Assembly (NCBI RefSeq): GCF_003634965.1
Contig: NZ_RBXP01000015.1
Coordinates: 1 to 64,000 of the forward strand
Length of the DNA stretch: 64,000 bases
Reading direction: 5' to 3'
Source: Azonexus fungiphilus
Lineage (GTDB): Bacteria > Pseudomonadota > Gammaproteobacteria > Burkholderiales > Rhodocyclaceae
Part shown: one piece after another, positions 56,010-64,000 of the stretch
How positions within the stretch are numbered: position 1 is the first letter of the stretch
Layout of the letters: every line of letters begins with the position of its first letter
Translations under genes and position numbers: made by a program
The notes under the pieces: model-generated
Databases searched by the model: none
What the model saw: only the letters and a program-made list of their open reading frames with translations
What the model was told of the DNA's origin: nothing

Positions 56010-56674
56010 TTCGTTCTCCGGGCGATCAGTCGCTGGCCGGCCTGGATCAGCACCTGGCGGACGGCGATGGCGAGCAGGAAGTAGATCGCGGTGACGACGA
56101 AGTAGGTTTCGAAGGCGCGGAAGTTGCGCGACTGGATGAAGTTGGCGGCGAAGGTCAGCTCCTCGGCGGCGATCTGCGAGCAGACCGAGGTGCCGAGCAT
56201 GACGATCACCACCTGGCTGCAGATCGCCGGCCAGACCTTGAGCAGCGCCGGCGGCAGGACGACGTGGCGGAAGATCTGCGCCCGGCCCATGGCCAGCGAC
56301 TGCGCCGCCTCGATCTGGCCCTTGGGCGTCGCCTCGATGCCGGCGCGGATGATCTCGGTGGTGTAGGCGCCGAGATTGACGACGACGGCGAGGATCGCCG
56401 CCTGCCATTCGTTGATCTGCACGCCGAGCGAGGGCAGGCCGAAGAAGATGAAGAACAGCTGGACGAGGAAGGGGGTGTTGCGGATCGCCTCGACATAAAC
56501 CGCGAACAGCCGGTCGAAGGGTGCCAGTTTCCAGGCCCGCGACACCGCGCCGAGGATGCCGACGGCGAGTCCGAGGACGGTGCCGATGGCGGTCAGCGCC
56601 AGCGTCTTCAGGGTGCCGTCGACGAGTACCTCGCGGTATTCGAGCACGGAAGCGAAATCGAATGCGTAAGCCAT
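56006..56674 (-). CDS. polar amino-acid ABC transporter permease
   Basis: Partner permease of 222 residues. [20 protein letters not shown] is the family motif; the EAA loop contains [22 protein letters not shown] heterodimer with the other permease is expected. It follows the binding-protein gene on the strand with a 44-base gap. Confidence 0.93.
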   Translation of the reverse strand: MAYAFDFASVLEYREVLVDGTLKTLALTAIGTVLGLAVGILGAVSRAWKLAPFDRLFAVYVEAIRNTPFLVQLFFIFFGLPSLGVQINEWQAAILAVVVNLGAYTTEIIRAGIEATPKGQIEAAQSLAMGRAQIFRHVVLPPALLKVWPAICSQVVIVMLGTSVCSQIAAEELTFAANFIQSRNFRAFETYFVVTAIYFLLAIAVRQVLIQAGQRLIARRTK

Positions 56675-56718
56675 CGGCTATCCTCCGGCGCCGCCCGCGG
56701 GCGGCGCCATGCGTGTGA

Positions 56719-57510
56719 TCAGAGGCCGGCCGGCAGCGGGGCCTGCAGCCAGCGTTGCGAGACCTGGTTGAGTTCGCCGTTGGCCTTGAGCTTGCCGATG
56801 ACCTCGTTGACCTTGGCCAGCAGCGCCGCTTCGCCCTTGTTCACACCGACGTAGCAGGGCGAGTTCTTGATCAGGAACTTGGTGTCCAGGCGGCGGATCT
56901 TGGTGCGTTCGTTGACTGCGGCGGCGACGACGTTGCCGGTGGCGATCAGTTGCACCTGGCCGGACAGGTAGGCCGAAATGGTCGCGTTGTTGTCCTCGAA
57001 ACGCTTGATGTTCACGGTCGACGGGGCGATTTTGCTGAATTCCAGGTCCTCGACCGAGCCGCGGGTGACGCCCAGCGTCTTGCCGGCGGTGTCGGCGGCG
57101 CTCTTGACGACGGCGTCGGCCGGGCCGAAGACGCCGTTGAAGAACGGGGCGTAGGCGACCGAGAAATCGATCACCTTCTCGCGGTCCGGGTTCTTGCCCA
57201 GGCTGGAGATGACCAGGTCGGCCTTGCCGGTGGTCAGGTAGGGAATGCGGTTGGTGCTGGTGACCGGGATGATCTCGACCTTGAGCTTGAGTTCGCGGCC
57301 GATCAGGTTGGCGACGTCGATGTCGTAGCCGCGCGGCTTGAGGTCGGGGCCGACGGTGCCGAAGGGCGGGAAGTCCTGTGGCACGGCGACGCGCAGCACA
57401 CCGTTCTTCATGGCGTCGGCGAGCACGTCGGCGTGGGCGCCGGCGGACAGCGCGGCGCTGCCGATCAGCGCGGTGGCGAGGAGGCTGCGGAGGAATTGGC
57501 GTTTCTGCAT
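56719..57510 (-). CDS. polar amino-acid ABC transporter substrate-binding protein
   Basis: Type II periplasmic binding protein of 263 residues with a signal peptide (cut near AGAHADV). GVLRVAVPQDFPPFGTVG, RGYDIDVANLIGREL and the DLVISSLGKNPDRE segment are typical of the polar amino-acid family. The exact ligand is unknown. The gntR gene ends 25 bases upstream, so the gene is in a regulator-led operon. EFSKIAPSTVNIKRF contains a palindrome variant. Confidence 0.92.
   Translation of the reverse strand: MQKRQFLRSLLATALIGSAALSAGAHADVLADAMKNGVLRVAVPQDFPPFGTVGPDLKPRGYDIDVANLIGRELKLKVEIIPVTSTNRIPYLTTGKADLVISSLGKNPDREKVIDFSVAYAPFFNGVFGPADAVVKSAADTAGKTLGVTRGSVEDLEFSKIAPSTVNIKRFEDNNATISAYLSGQVQLIATGNVVAAAVNERTKIRRLDTKFLIKNSPCYVGVNKGEAALLAKVNEVIGKLKANGELNQVSQRWLQAPLPAGL
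57015..57024. repeat. CGGTCGACGG, one-mismatch palindrome copy
   Basis: Variant copy inside the binding-protein gene, followed by GGCGATTTTGC. It encodes Pro-Ser-Thr-Val. Confidence 0.4.
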
Positions 57511-57535
57511 GGTCGATCTCCTGGAGGGCAAAGGG

Positions 57536-58213
57536 TCAAGGGTGGGAAAAACGGATGCCGACCCGGCCGGCGGCCGAGTCGAGGTGTCTGGCCATCGCCA
57601 CGCGGGCGGCGGCGGCGTCGCCGGCGCTGACGGCAGCAAGGATGGCGGCGTGTTCGTCGGCCGGCTGCCAGAGATGGCTGCGGTCGGCAAAAGGCAGACG
57701 CAGGCTGTAGGCGAGCTGGGGCTGGAACTGGCGGGTGATCGCGGCGAGCGCCGGATTGCCGGAAAAATCGGCGAGCGCCAGGTGGAAGCGCAGGTCGCTG
57801 TCGGCGGCGCCGACCAGGTCGCCGCTGTCGAGCGCCCGCGTCATTTCGGCCTGGCAGTTCTGCAGGGCGGCCAGTTCGTCGGCGCTGCGCCGGCCGGCGG
57901 TCAGGGCCGCGCTGGCCGGCTCGATGACGTAGCGCATCTGGAAGATCGCGTCCGGCGGCATCGCGTTCGGCCCGGCCGGCAGATCGGCCGCGGCGACCTG
58001 GCCACCGCTGGTGACGAAGACGCCCTTGCCCGGCTGTGCGCGCAGCAGGCCGAGGGCTTCGAGCATCGAGATCGCTTCGCGCAGCGAGGCGCGGCTGATA
58101 CCCAGGCTCTCCGACAATTCGCGCTGGCCGGGCAGTGTCGCGCCGGCGGCATAGTGGCCGTCGAGGATGCGGCGTTGCAGGGTTTGGGCGGCGATGTGGG
58201 AAACGGAAGGCAT
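57536..58213 (-). CDS. GntR-family (FadR/FCD) transcriptional regulator
   Basis: Regulator of 225 residues. The N-terminal winged helix has LPGQRELSESLGISRASLREAI, the GntR helix-turn-helix, and the C-terminal helical FCD domain has the DLRFHLALADFSGNPAL metal/ligand region. It is first in an operon with the amino-acid ABC genes and probably controls them. A TGGTCTGACCG element just upstream of its start is a FadR-type operator candidate, suggesting autoregulation. Confidence 0.9.
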   Translation of the reverse strand: MPSVSHIAAQTLQRRILDGHYAAGATLPGQRELSESLGISRASLREAISMLEALGLLRAQPGKGVFVTSGGQVAAADLPAGPNAMPPDAIFQMRYVIEPASAALTAGRRSADELAALQNCQAEMTRALDSGDLVGAADSDLRFHLALADFSGNPALAAITRQFQPQLAYSLRLPFADRSHLWQPADEHAAILAAVSAGDAAAARVAMARHLDSAAGRVGIRFSHP

Positions 58214-58231
58214 GTGCTTGACAGTTCAGAC

Positions 58232-58242
58232 CGGTCAGACCA
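58232..58242 (-). promoter_or_regulatory. candidate GntR/FadR-type operator
   Basis: On the minus strand TGGTCTGACCG fits TGGTCNGACCA, the FadR-subfamily operator pattern, 10 of 11. The direct repeat CAGACC lies at 58228 and 58237 on the plus strand. It is 19 bases before the gntR start codon. Confidence 0.5.
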
Positions 58243-58335
58243 GATGCGGTCTTCTAAGCGTCTTTCGTGCCAGCTGTTGTCAATGCCGGTTTCTTGTGGC
58301 TATCCCAATGATTGTTAAGTGGTTTTTCCGGATGC

Positions 58336-58373
58336 AAAAAACGGGACGCCGCCTGCCGGCGGTGCCCCGTTTT
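58336..58373 (-). terminator. rho-independent terminator of the Tsx-like gene
   Basis: A stem of CGGGGCACCGCC with GGCGGCGTCCCG around GGCA, ending in a T6 run on the minus strand, about 60 bases after the porin stop. Confidence 0.8.
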
Positions 58374-58431
58374 CGTGAATCCTGTCGTCAATGCGCCGGT
58401 TTCTGGTGCATTGACGACCCGCTGGCGACGC

Positions 58432-59301
58432 TCAGAAGTGGTATTCGGCGCGCAGCATCGGCGTCTTGGCGAAAGCGCCGTCGCCGGCGGCGGCGCTATG
58501 GTCGTTGCCGAACTTGTTCTTCCAGTACTGGTAGCCGACGCCAGCCTTGAAGGTGTTTTTCTGGGCGCCGACCAGGCCACTGAAGTCGTAGAGCAGCGCC
58601 ATGTCGATGTTGGTTTCGGCCTTGGTCTTGGTCTTGGCAACGTTTTCGTTATCGCCCTTGGCAGCGATGAAATTGGCGTAACCGCTGAACGAGAAGCCGC
58701 TGTTGCCGAGCGGGATGCCCCAGGCCAGATTGAGCATCGGATGCGGGTCGTAGTGATAACGGCCCGGTTTGCGGAAGACGGCGCGTGCCGGTTCGTTGCT
58801 TTCCCACAGTTGCAGCAGGCTGATGTTGAGGAAACCCGGGACATCCATCATCACCGTCGGGCCGGCGACCAGCATGCGCTTCTTCGACTGGTAGCCGTCG
58901 CCGCTCTTGTTGTTGAAGTCGAAACCGGCGGTGAAACCGAAGCCGCGGAAGGGGCCGACGGCCAGGCTCTTGCCGGTGATCTTGCCGAAGTCCAGGGTGT
59001 GGCGATAGACGACATAGACTTCGTGCGCCTGGCTTTGCTTGTTGGGGATGCCGTTGGTCGTCGGCGAATCGTTATTGTCGGACATCAGCATGTCGACGTT
59101 GAAATAGTTGCTGCCGTACTTGTAGCCGCTGGCATGCGTGAGGTTGAAGATGTTCTTCTTGATGTCCTTGTCGTTGAACGGCTCGGCGAAAGAGGTGCCG
59201 TAGCGGTAGCCGATCGAGGTGTCGCTCCAGTCGGCCGCCTGGGCGCCGAGGCCGGCGGCGAGCAGGGCCAGGCCGATGATCGAGGATTTGCGGGAAAACA
59301 T
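58432..59301 (-). CDS. Tsx/OmpK-family outer-membrane channel
   Basis: Outer-membrane beta-barrel of 289 residues with a signal peptide (cut after AQA). The N-terminal WSDTSIGYRYGTSFAEP and the central FNNKSGDGYQSKKRMLVAGP resemble the nucleoside-specific channel Tsx/OmpK group. It ends in Phe (RAEYHF). Substrate cannot be stated with confidence; nucleosides are known for the family. ATG at 59301 has a perfect AGGAGG site. It has its own terminator, and a TGATACCCGGTATCA palindrome lies upstream. Confidence 0.8.
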   Translation of the reverse strand: MFSRKSSIIGLALLAAGLGAQAADWSDTSIGYRYGTSFAEPFNDKDIKKNIFNLTHASGYKYGSNYFNVDMLMSDNNDSPTTNGIPNKQSQAHEVYVVYRHTLDFGKITGKSLAVGPFRGFGFTAGFDFNNKSGDGYQSKKRMLVAGPTVMMDVPGFLNISLLQLWESNEPARAVFRKPGRYHYDPHPMLNLAWGIPLGNSGFSFSGYANFIAAKGDNENVAKTKTKAETNIDMALLYDFSGLVGAQKNTFKAGVGYQYWKNKFGNDHSAAAGDGAFAKTPMLRAEYHF

Positions 59302-59409
59302 GATTGAACCTCCTGTTATGAATGAATCGAGATGCCCGGCGCCAGCGATGTTGCATGGCAGCAATGAGGCGACGGGGCAAAATTTAACAGGCAGGCGGCT
59401 TTCGGCGAG

Positions 59410-59424
59410 TGATACCCGGTATCA
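59410..59424. promoter_or_regulatory. palindrome TGATACCCGGTATCA, candidate operator
   Basis: A 15-base perfect inverted repeat with a single central base, 109 bases upstream of the porin start. The form resembles GntR- or LacI-type operators. The regulator is unknown. Confidence 0.45.
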
Positions 59425-59499
59425 GCAAAAACGTATAAGGCATCCCATATATCTCATTGAATATAATGGAGTAATCTGACAAGCAATATGCAAATAAAA

Positions 59500-59547
59500 T
59501 GCACCGGAAGAGGGCGTCGCGGCGGTTTTTGCACCGAATTAATGCGC
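59500..59547 (+). promoter_or_regulatory. two TGCACCG elements, possible NtrC enhancer
   Basis: TGCACCG at 59500-59506 and 59530-59536; the second continues AATTAATGCGC, a partial match to TGCACCA-N3-TGGTGCA. The pair is 104-151 bases upstream of the sigma-54 type promoter, a normal enhancer distance. Confidence 0.4.
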
Positions 59548-59650
59548 TGTTTTCGGCGGCTCGATGCGTTTTCGCCGGAGGGTGCCTCGTAAAATCCAAT
59601 TGGCATTCATGTAGTTAAAATAAGTTGTTTGTAAACAATGGTTTATTTTG

Positions 59651-59666
59651 TGGCATGGCGATTGCT
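59651..59666 (+). promoter_or_regulatory. candidate sigma-54 promoter
   Basis: TGGCATGGCGATTGCT matches TGGCACG-N4-TTGCT with one mismatch, and the GG and GC are 12 bases apart. Transcription would start near 59678, 24 bases before the start codon of the binding protein. Confidence 0.55.
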
Positions 59667-59701
59667 ATGGATGGCTCACTTCAACTAACAGGAGCTGCAC
59701 C

Positions 59702-60727
59702 ATGTCCATCCCGTTCAATGCCTGTCGTCGTCTCGTCATCGCTGCCGGCCTCGCCTGCCTGACCGTGCCGGCGTTCGCCCAGGCGCCGCAGAAGATCAAG
59801 TTCACGCTCGACTGGCGCTTCGAAGGCCCGTCGGCGCCCTTCCTGCTGGCCAAGGCCAAGGGTTACTTCGCGGCCGAAGGCCTCGATGTCGAGATCGATT
59901 CGGGCTCGGGCTCCGCCGGCGCCGTGACGCGCGTCGCCACCGGTGCCTACGACATGGGCTTTGCCGATTTCAACGCGCTCGCCGAATACGAGGCGAAAAC
60001 GCCGGGCTCGAAGATCCAGGCGGTGTACATGATGTACAACGCGACGCCGGCGGCGGTGCTGGTGCTCAAGAAGTCGGGCATCAGCAAGCCGGCCGACCTG
60101 GTCGGCAAGACCCTGGCGGCACCGGTTTTCGACGGCGGGCGCAAGGCCTGGCCGGCATTCGCCAAGTCGAACAAGCTGGCGGTCGATGCCGTCAAGTGGC
60201 AGACGGTCGAGCCGGCGTTGCGCGAAACCCTGCTCGCGCGCGGCGATGTCGACGGGATCACCGGTTTCTACTTCACCAGCCTGCTCAACCTTGAAGCACG
60301 CGGCGTCAAGACCGAGGATATCGTGACCCTGAAATACCCGGATTTCGGCGTCGATTTCTACGGCAACGCGATCATCGCCAGCCCGAAGATGATCGCCGAC
60401 AAGCCCAAGGCCGTCGCCGGCCTGCTGCGCGCCTTCAACAAGGCGCTCAAGGAAGTCATCGCCAACCCGGATGCGGCGATCGCCTACGTCAAGGAACGCG
60501 ATCCGCTGATCAACGTCGCCCTTGAGACCCGGCGCCTCAAGCTGGCGCTCGAGTCGAGCGTGGTCACCCCGGAAGTCAGGGCCAACGGCCTCGGCGGCGT
60601 CACCCCGGAGCGCCTCAAGCGCTCGCTCGCCGAAACCGCCGAAGCCTACGGCCTGGCCACGGTGCCGCCGAGCGAGTTGTTCACCGACGCCTTCCTGCCG
60701 GCCAAGGCCGAACGGCTGCTGAAGTAA
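59702..60727 (+). CDS. NMT1/THI5-like ABC transporter substrate-binding protein
   Basis: Periplasmic binding protein of 341 residues with a signal peptide (cut near AFAQA). KIKFTLDWRFEGPSAPFLLA, AKGYFAAEGLDVEI and the GMGFADFNALAEYE region are typical of the NMT1/SsuA-like family that binds pyrimidines, nitrate, sulfonates or similar small compounds. The ligand is unknown; the nitrogen-type promoter favours a nitrogen compound. GGAGCTGCACC before ATG contains the ribosome site. It leads an operon with the ATPase and the permease. Confidence 0.9.
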   Translation: MSIPFNACRRLVIAAGLACLTVPAFAQAPQKIKFTLDWRFEGPSAPFLLAKAKGYFAAEGLDVEIDSGSGSAGAVTRVATGAYDMGFADFNALAEYEAKTPGSKIQAVYMMYNATPAAVLVLKKSGISKPADLVGKTLAAPVFDGGRKAWPAFAKSNKLAVDAVKWQTVEPALRETLLARGDVDGITGFYFTSLLNLEARGVKTEDIVTLKYPDFGVDFYGNAIIASPKMIADKPKAVAGLLRAFNKALKEVIANPDAAIAYVKERDPLINVALETRRLKLALESSVVTPEVRANGLGGVTPERLKRSLAETAEAYGLATVPPSELFTDAFLPAKAERLLK

Positions 60728-60781
60728 GCCGCAGGCCCCGTGTTCGCACGGGGCCCCGATGTTCCCGCAGAGGAAACCGAG

Positions 60782-61561
60782 ATGTCTTTTGTCACCTTTG
60801 AAAACGTCAGCCTGGCCTATGCGCCGGGCGGCGCCAACGCCATCGAGGATGTCAGCCTGAACATCCGCGAGGGTGAATTCGTCGCCGTCGTCGGCCCCTC
60901 CGGCTGCGGCAAGTCGACGCTGATGAAGCTGGTCTCCGGCCTCAAGCCGCCGAGCAACGGCTATGTCTTCGTCGACGGCCGCGAAGTCGGCGGGCCGCTG
61001 AAGATCGTCGGCATGGCCTTCCAGGCGGCCAACCTGCTGCCCTGGCGGAGCACGCTAGACAACGTGATGCTGCCGCTGGAGATCGTCGAACCCTTCCGCA
61101 GCAACCTGAAGAAGGAGAAGGCCAGGTACACCGCCGATGCCGAGGCGCTGCTCGCCCGCGTCGGGCTGGCCGGCTACGGCGACAAGTTCCCCTGGGAGCT
61201 GTCCGGCGGCATGCAGCAGCGGGCGTCGATCTGCCGCGCGCTGATCCACCAGCCGCGCCTCCTGATGCTCGACGAGCCCTTCGGCGCGCTCGACGCCTTC
61301 ACCCGCGAGGAGCTCTGGTGCATGCTGCGCGATCTCTGGCAGGAGAAGCCGTTCACCGTCATCCTGGTGACCCACGATCTGCGCGAGGCAGTCTTCCTCG
61401 CCGATACCGTCTACGTGATGAGCAAGCGCCCGGGGCGCATCCTGGTGCGCAAGGAAATCGACCTGCCGCGCCCGCGTCCGCTCGACGTCACCTACACCGA
61501 CACCTTTGCCGCCTATGTGCACGAATTGCGTGAGCACATCGGCCGCATCCGCGAATCCTGA
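60782..61561 (+). CDS. ABC transporter ATPase, nitrate/sulfonate type
   Basis: ATPase of 259 residues. Walker A GPSGCGKSTLMK, the signature LSGGMQQRASICRAL and Walker B LLMLDEPFGALDAFTRE are complete; the D-loop and TREE motif are as in SsuB/TauB. The start has a GAGGAAACCGAG ribosome site. The permease follows 11 bases later. Confidence 0.95.
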   Translation: MSFVTFENVSLAYAPGGANAIEDVSLNIREGEFVAVVGPSGCGKSTLMKLVSGLKPPSNGYVFVDGREVGGPLKIVGMAFQAANLLPWRSTLDNVMLPLEIVEPFRSNLKKEKARYTADAEALLARVGLAGYGDKFPWELSGGMQQRASICRALIHQPRLLMLDEPFGALDAFTREELWCMLRDLWQEKPFTVILVTHDLREAVFLADTVYVMSKRPGRILVRKEIDLPRPRPLDVTYTDTFAAYVHELREHIGRIRES

Positions 61562-61572
61562 GGAGCGCCCGC

Positions 61573-62349
61573 ATGGCCGTCAAACAATCCACCGTCGTCA
61601 AGGTCGCGCCGTGGGCGCTGACCGTGGCGCTCTTCCTGGTCTGGGAGGCCGTCTGCACCGGCCTGAAAATCCCCGATTACCTGATGCCGGCACCGAGCGC
61701 GATCTGGGTCGCCGGCCTCGAATACGCCGGGCCGATCATGATGCACGCGCTGCAGACGCTGTGGACGACGCTGGCCGGCTTCGCCATCGCCGTCGTCGTC
61801 GGCATGCTGCTCGGTCTTGCGGTCGGTGCCTCGCCGCTCGTCTACCAGGCCTGCTACCCGCTGCTGGTCGGTTTCAACAGCATTCCCAAGGTCGCCTTCG
61901 TGCCGGTGCTGGTGGTCTGGTTCGGGATCGGCACGATCCCGGCCATCCTCACCGCCTTCCTGATCTCCTTCTTCCCGGTGGTGGTCAATGTCGCCACCGG
62001 CCTGGCGACGCTCGAGCCGGAACTGGAGGACGTGCTTCGTTCGCTCGGCGCCCGCCGCTGGCAGATCCTCTACAAGGTCGGCATCCCGCGCTCGCTGCCC
62101 TTCTTCTTCGCCTCTCTCAAGGTGGCGATCACGCTCGCCTTCGTCGGCTCGGTGATCTCGGAGACGGTGGCCTCCAACCTCGGCATCGGCTACCTGATGA
62201 TGTCGGCCAGTTCGTCGATGAACATGCCGCTGGTCTTTGCCGGGCTGATCGTCATCGGCGTCATGGGCGTGGTCATGTACGAACTCTTCGCGCTGGCCGA
62301 GAAACGCCTCACCGGCTGGGCCCACCGCAACCCCAACGCACCGGGCTGA
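61573..62349 (+). CDS. ABC transporter permease, nitrate/sulfonate type
   Basis: Permease of 258 residues with six predicted membrane helices. The SsuC/TauC-like motif is seen in GFNSIPKVAFVPVLVVWFGIG and the EAA loop ATLEPELEDVLRSLGARRWQ. It completes the importer; a terminator follows 21 bases after the stop. Confidence 0.94.
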   Translation: MAVKQSTVVKVAPWALTVALFLVWEAVCTGLKIPDYLMPAPSAIWVAGLEYAGPIMMHALQTLWTTLAGFAIAVVVGMLLGLAVGASPLVYQACYPLLVGFNSIPKVAFVPVLVVWFGIGTIPAILTAFLISFFPVVVNVATGLATLEPELEDVLRSLGARRWQILYKVGIPRSLPFFFASLKVAITLAFVGSVISETVASNLGIGYLMMSASSSMNMPLVFAGLIVIGVMGVVMYELFALAEKRLTGWAHRNPNAPG

Positions 62350-62370
62350 GAGGCCCCCGCGAGAAGTGAC

Positions 62371-62395
62371 GACGGCGCCCGCGGGCGCCGTTTTT
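62371..62395 (+). terminator. rho-independent terminator of the ABC operon
   Basis: CGGCGCC-CGC-GGGCGCCG type stem followed by T5 on the plus strand. The T run touches the stop codon of the convergent LysR gene. Confidence 0.82.
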
Positions 62396-63354
62396 CATGC
62401 GCCGGCGGTGACGTCGCCGAAAATCGCCGGGGCGTTGGCGCGGACGATCTCGACGAAGCGGCGCAGGCGCGCCGGGTAGAAGCGGGCGTAGGGATAGACC
62501 AGGCTGATCGGCAGCGGTTGCGCCTGCCACTCGGGGGCGAGATGGACCAGGTCGCCGCGGGCGATGTCGTCGGCGAGCATCCAGGCCGAGGCGATGCCGG
62601 CGCCGATGCCGCGCAGCATCGCGCTGCGCAGCGCATAGAGGTTGTCGGTGCTGAAGCGCGGGGTGATCGGAAAACGTCGCCGCTTGCCGCTGCCGATGTG
62701 GCTGAGCGAGACCTCGGTGCGGTAGTAGGTGCGCAGCGCCAGCCAGGGCAGATTTGCCAGTTCGCCGGCGTCGACCGGCAATGGCCGGCCGGCCAGCACC
62801 GAGGGCGCGGCGACGGCGATGCGATGGACTTCGCCGAGGCGGATCGCCACCAGCCCGGGATCGGCGATCTCGCCGACCTGGATGGCGCAGTCGATGCCGG
62901 CGGCGATGTAATCCTGGATGCTGCTGTCGTCGTGCAGCATCCATTCGACGGTGATCCGCGGCCAGCGCTCGAGGTACTCGGCGAGTGGCTCGATCAGCCG
63001 GGCCTGGCCGAAGGCGTGCGGGACGATCACGCGCAGCGTGCCTTCCGGTGCATCGCCGGCGCCGCGCAATTCGGCCTCGAAGGAGGCCCAGCTGGCGAGC
63101 AGTTCGCGGGCGCGTTCGTAGCAGCGTTCGCCGTCCTGGGTCAGGCCCATGTGGTGCGTCGTCCGCTGCAGCAGGCGCAGGCCGAGCGAGCGTTCGAGCG
63201 CCTGCAGGCGGCGGCTGACCGTCGGTTGCGTCGTTCCCAGCTGTTCGGCGGCGGCCGACAGGCTGCCGGCCTCGACGATGCGGACGAAGGTCTGCATCAG
63301 TTCGATGCGGTCGCCGCTGCTTGCGGCCGGTTCGTGGCTGGTCGGCTTTGTCAT
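62395..63354 (-). CDS. LysR-family transcriptional regulator
   Basis: Regulator of 319 residues. The helix-turn-helix AGSLSAAAEQLGTTQPTVSRRLQ is near the N terminus, followed by a periplasmic-binding-like effector domain (VIVPHAFGQARLIEPLAEYL). ATG at 63354 gives MTKPTSHEPAASSGDRIEL; a longer frame lacks support. It is divergent from the MFS gene, with a 95-base gap, and by the usual logic of such pairs may control it. Confidence 0.9.
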   Translation of the reverse strand: MTKPTSHEPAASSGDRIELMQTFVRIVEAGSLSAAAEQLGTTQPTVSRRLQALERSLGLRLLQRTTHHMGLTQDGERCYERARELLASWASFEAELRGAGDAPEGTLRVIVPHAFGQARLIEPLAEYLERWPRITVEWMLHDDSSIQDYIAAGIDCAIQVGEIADPGLVAIRLGEVHRIAVAAPSVLAGRPLPVDAGELANLPWLALRTYYRTEVSLSHIGSGKRRRFPITPRFSTDNLYALRSAMLRGIGAGIASAWMLADDIARGDLVHLAPEWQAQPLPISLVYPYARFYPARLRRFVEIVRANAPAIFGDVTAGA

Positions 63355-63449
63355 GCGTGAAATGTATGGCAAATCTGCGTTTTTGCCTACTACACAGTTG
63401 GCTTTTGAATGATCAAGATGGCGCCTGTCCAATTTCCCCGGGGTTCCCG

Positions 63450-64000
63450 ATGTCCGCGCCATCTTCCGCCGAGAGCGGCCTGTCGCCGCTGTTGATCCTG
63501 CTGCTGGCGCTCAGCGCCGGCCTCTCGGTCGCCTCGCTCTATTACGCCCAGCCGATGCTCGGCATCCTCGGCGCCGATCTCGGTGCCGGCGAGGGCGAAC
63601 TCGGCCTGGTGCCGACGCTGACCCAGCTCGGCTACGCCCTCGGCATCCTGCTGCTGGCACCGCTCGGCGACCGCCACGACCGGCGGCGCATCATCCTGCT
63701 CAAGAGCGGCGCGCTGATCGCGGCGCTGCTGCTCGCCGCGGCGGCGCCCTCGGTCGGCTTCCTGATCGCCGTCAGCCTGGCCGTCGGCCTGGCCGCGACG
63801 CTGACCCAGGACATCCTGCCGGCCGCGGCGACGCTGGCCAACGCCCAGCAGCGCGGCCGCGTCGTCGGCACGGTGATGACCGGCCTGCTGCTCGGCATCC
63901 TGCTTTCGCGCGTGGTCAGCGGGCTGGTCGCCGAGTGGTTCGGCTGGCGCGCCACCTTCGTCTTCGCCGGCGCCAGCATCGTGCTCGTCGCCTATGTCGC
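63450..64000 (+). CDS. MFS transporter, 3' end outside the window
   Basis: Open frame of at least 183 residues from ATG at 63450, cut by the window end. The first membrane segment contains SLYYAQPMLG and is followed by the loop GDRHDRRRII, the MFS motif A between helices 2 and 3. Five to six hydrophobic helices are visible. It belongs to the major facilitator superfamily, probably a drug or sugar exporter of the YnfM/AraJ type; the substrate is unknown. It diverges from the LysR gene. Confidence 0.85.
   Translation, partial: MSAPSSAESGLSPLLILLLALSAGLSVASLYYAQPMLGILGADLGAGEGELGLVPTLTQLGYALGILLLAPLGDRHDRRRIILLKSGALIAALLLAAAAPSVGFLIAVSLAVGLAATLTQDILPAAATLANAQQRGRVVGTVMTGLLLGILLSRVVSGLVAEWFGWRATFVFAGASIVLVAYV

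Larger units (their letters stand above)
59302..59701. other. 400-base intergenic region, divergent promoters
   Basis: Separates the divergent porin and NMT1-like ABC operon. It is clearly A/T-richer than the genes. It holds the palindrome at 59410, several TATA-rich stretches (59434-59470), two TGCACCG elements at 59500 and 59530, and a sigma-54 type promoter at 59651. No open frame with a ribosome site was seen. Confidence 0.7.

Overview
The window looks like a piece of a beta-proteobacterial chromosome, most likely from the Rhodocyclales (Dechloromonas/Azonexus/Azospira type). This is inferred from the very GC-rich coding sequence, the protein families (PpnP, DUF2788, DUF3108, YajQ, a Neisseria-like MutL motif, many c-di-GMP and two-component proteins) and the gene order; no rRNA or other marker gene is present. 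About 65 protein genes are packed tightly, with many ATGA or short overlaps. No tRNA, rRNA, insertion sequence, prophage or CRISPR array was seen.

Layout. 1-230: a sequence with the architecture of an integron attC site. 0.2-2.3 kb: creB-creC two-component pair. 2.5-9.3 kb: purM, an RlpA-like protein, an RND efflux adaptor and pump, and a response regulator. 9.3-14.8 kb (minus strand): miaA, a GGDEF/EAL protein and mutL. 14.9-22.4 kb (plus strand): DedA protein, lipoprotein, purN, DUF3108, an RsmB-like methyltransferase, an MscS channel, two membrane or exported proteins and a small gene. 22.4-23.2 kb: an orphan ParA. 23.3-27.7 kb: argD-argF-argG followed by DUF2788, ppnP and yajQ. 27.8-34.7 kb: a glutamine amidotransferase, a retropepsin-like protease, a CoA-type NUDIX hydrolase, a CobD-like protein, a thiolase, and an ATP-grasp/alpha-E operon behind a candidate sigma-54 promoter with NtrC-like sites. 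34.9-38.2 kb: two flavoproteins and a c'-type cytochrome. 38.2-44.2 kb: a less GC-rich block with a Slam-type outer-membrane protein and its secreted TbpB-like partner, diverging from a LapG-like protease and a degenerate HD-GYP receptor. 44.2-49.7 kb: a complete urease operon ureDABCEFG. 49.9-53.7 kb: a STAS-like protein and a periplasmic binding protein coupled to a hybrid kinase. 53.8-58.2 kb: queF behind an amino-acid ABC operon led by a GntR regulator. 58.4-64 kb: a Tsx/OmpK-like porin, a sigma-54-type NMT1-like ABC operon, a LysR regulator and a truncated MFS transporter.

Recurring themes are nitrogen economy (arginine synthesis, urease, two amino-acid or NMT1-like uptake systems, two candidate NtrC/sigma-54 promoters) and signalling at the cell surface (CreBC, GGDEF/EAL, HD-GYP-like/LapG, a binding protein with a hybrid kinase).

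The most unusual feature is a short palindrome with core CGGTCGACCG. It recurs at least 14 times (7 exact) in coding and intergenic DNA, in all three reading frames, often in protein linkers and beside a short A/T tract. It looks like a dispersed DNA-level element rather than a protein motif. The Slam/TbpB-like pair (type XI secretion) and the LapG/degenerate HD-GYP pair are the best candidates for little-described systems.
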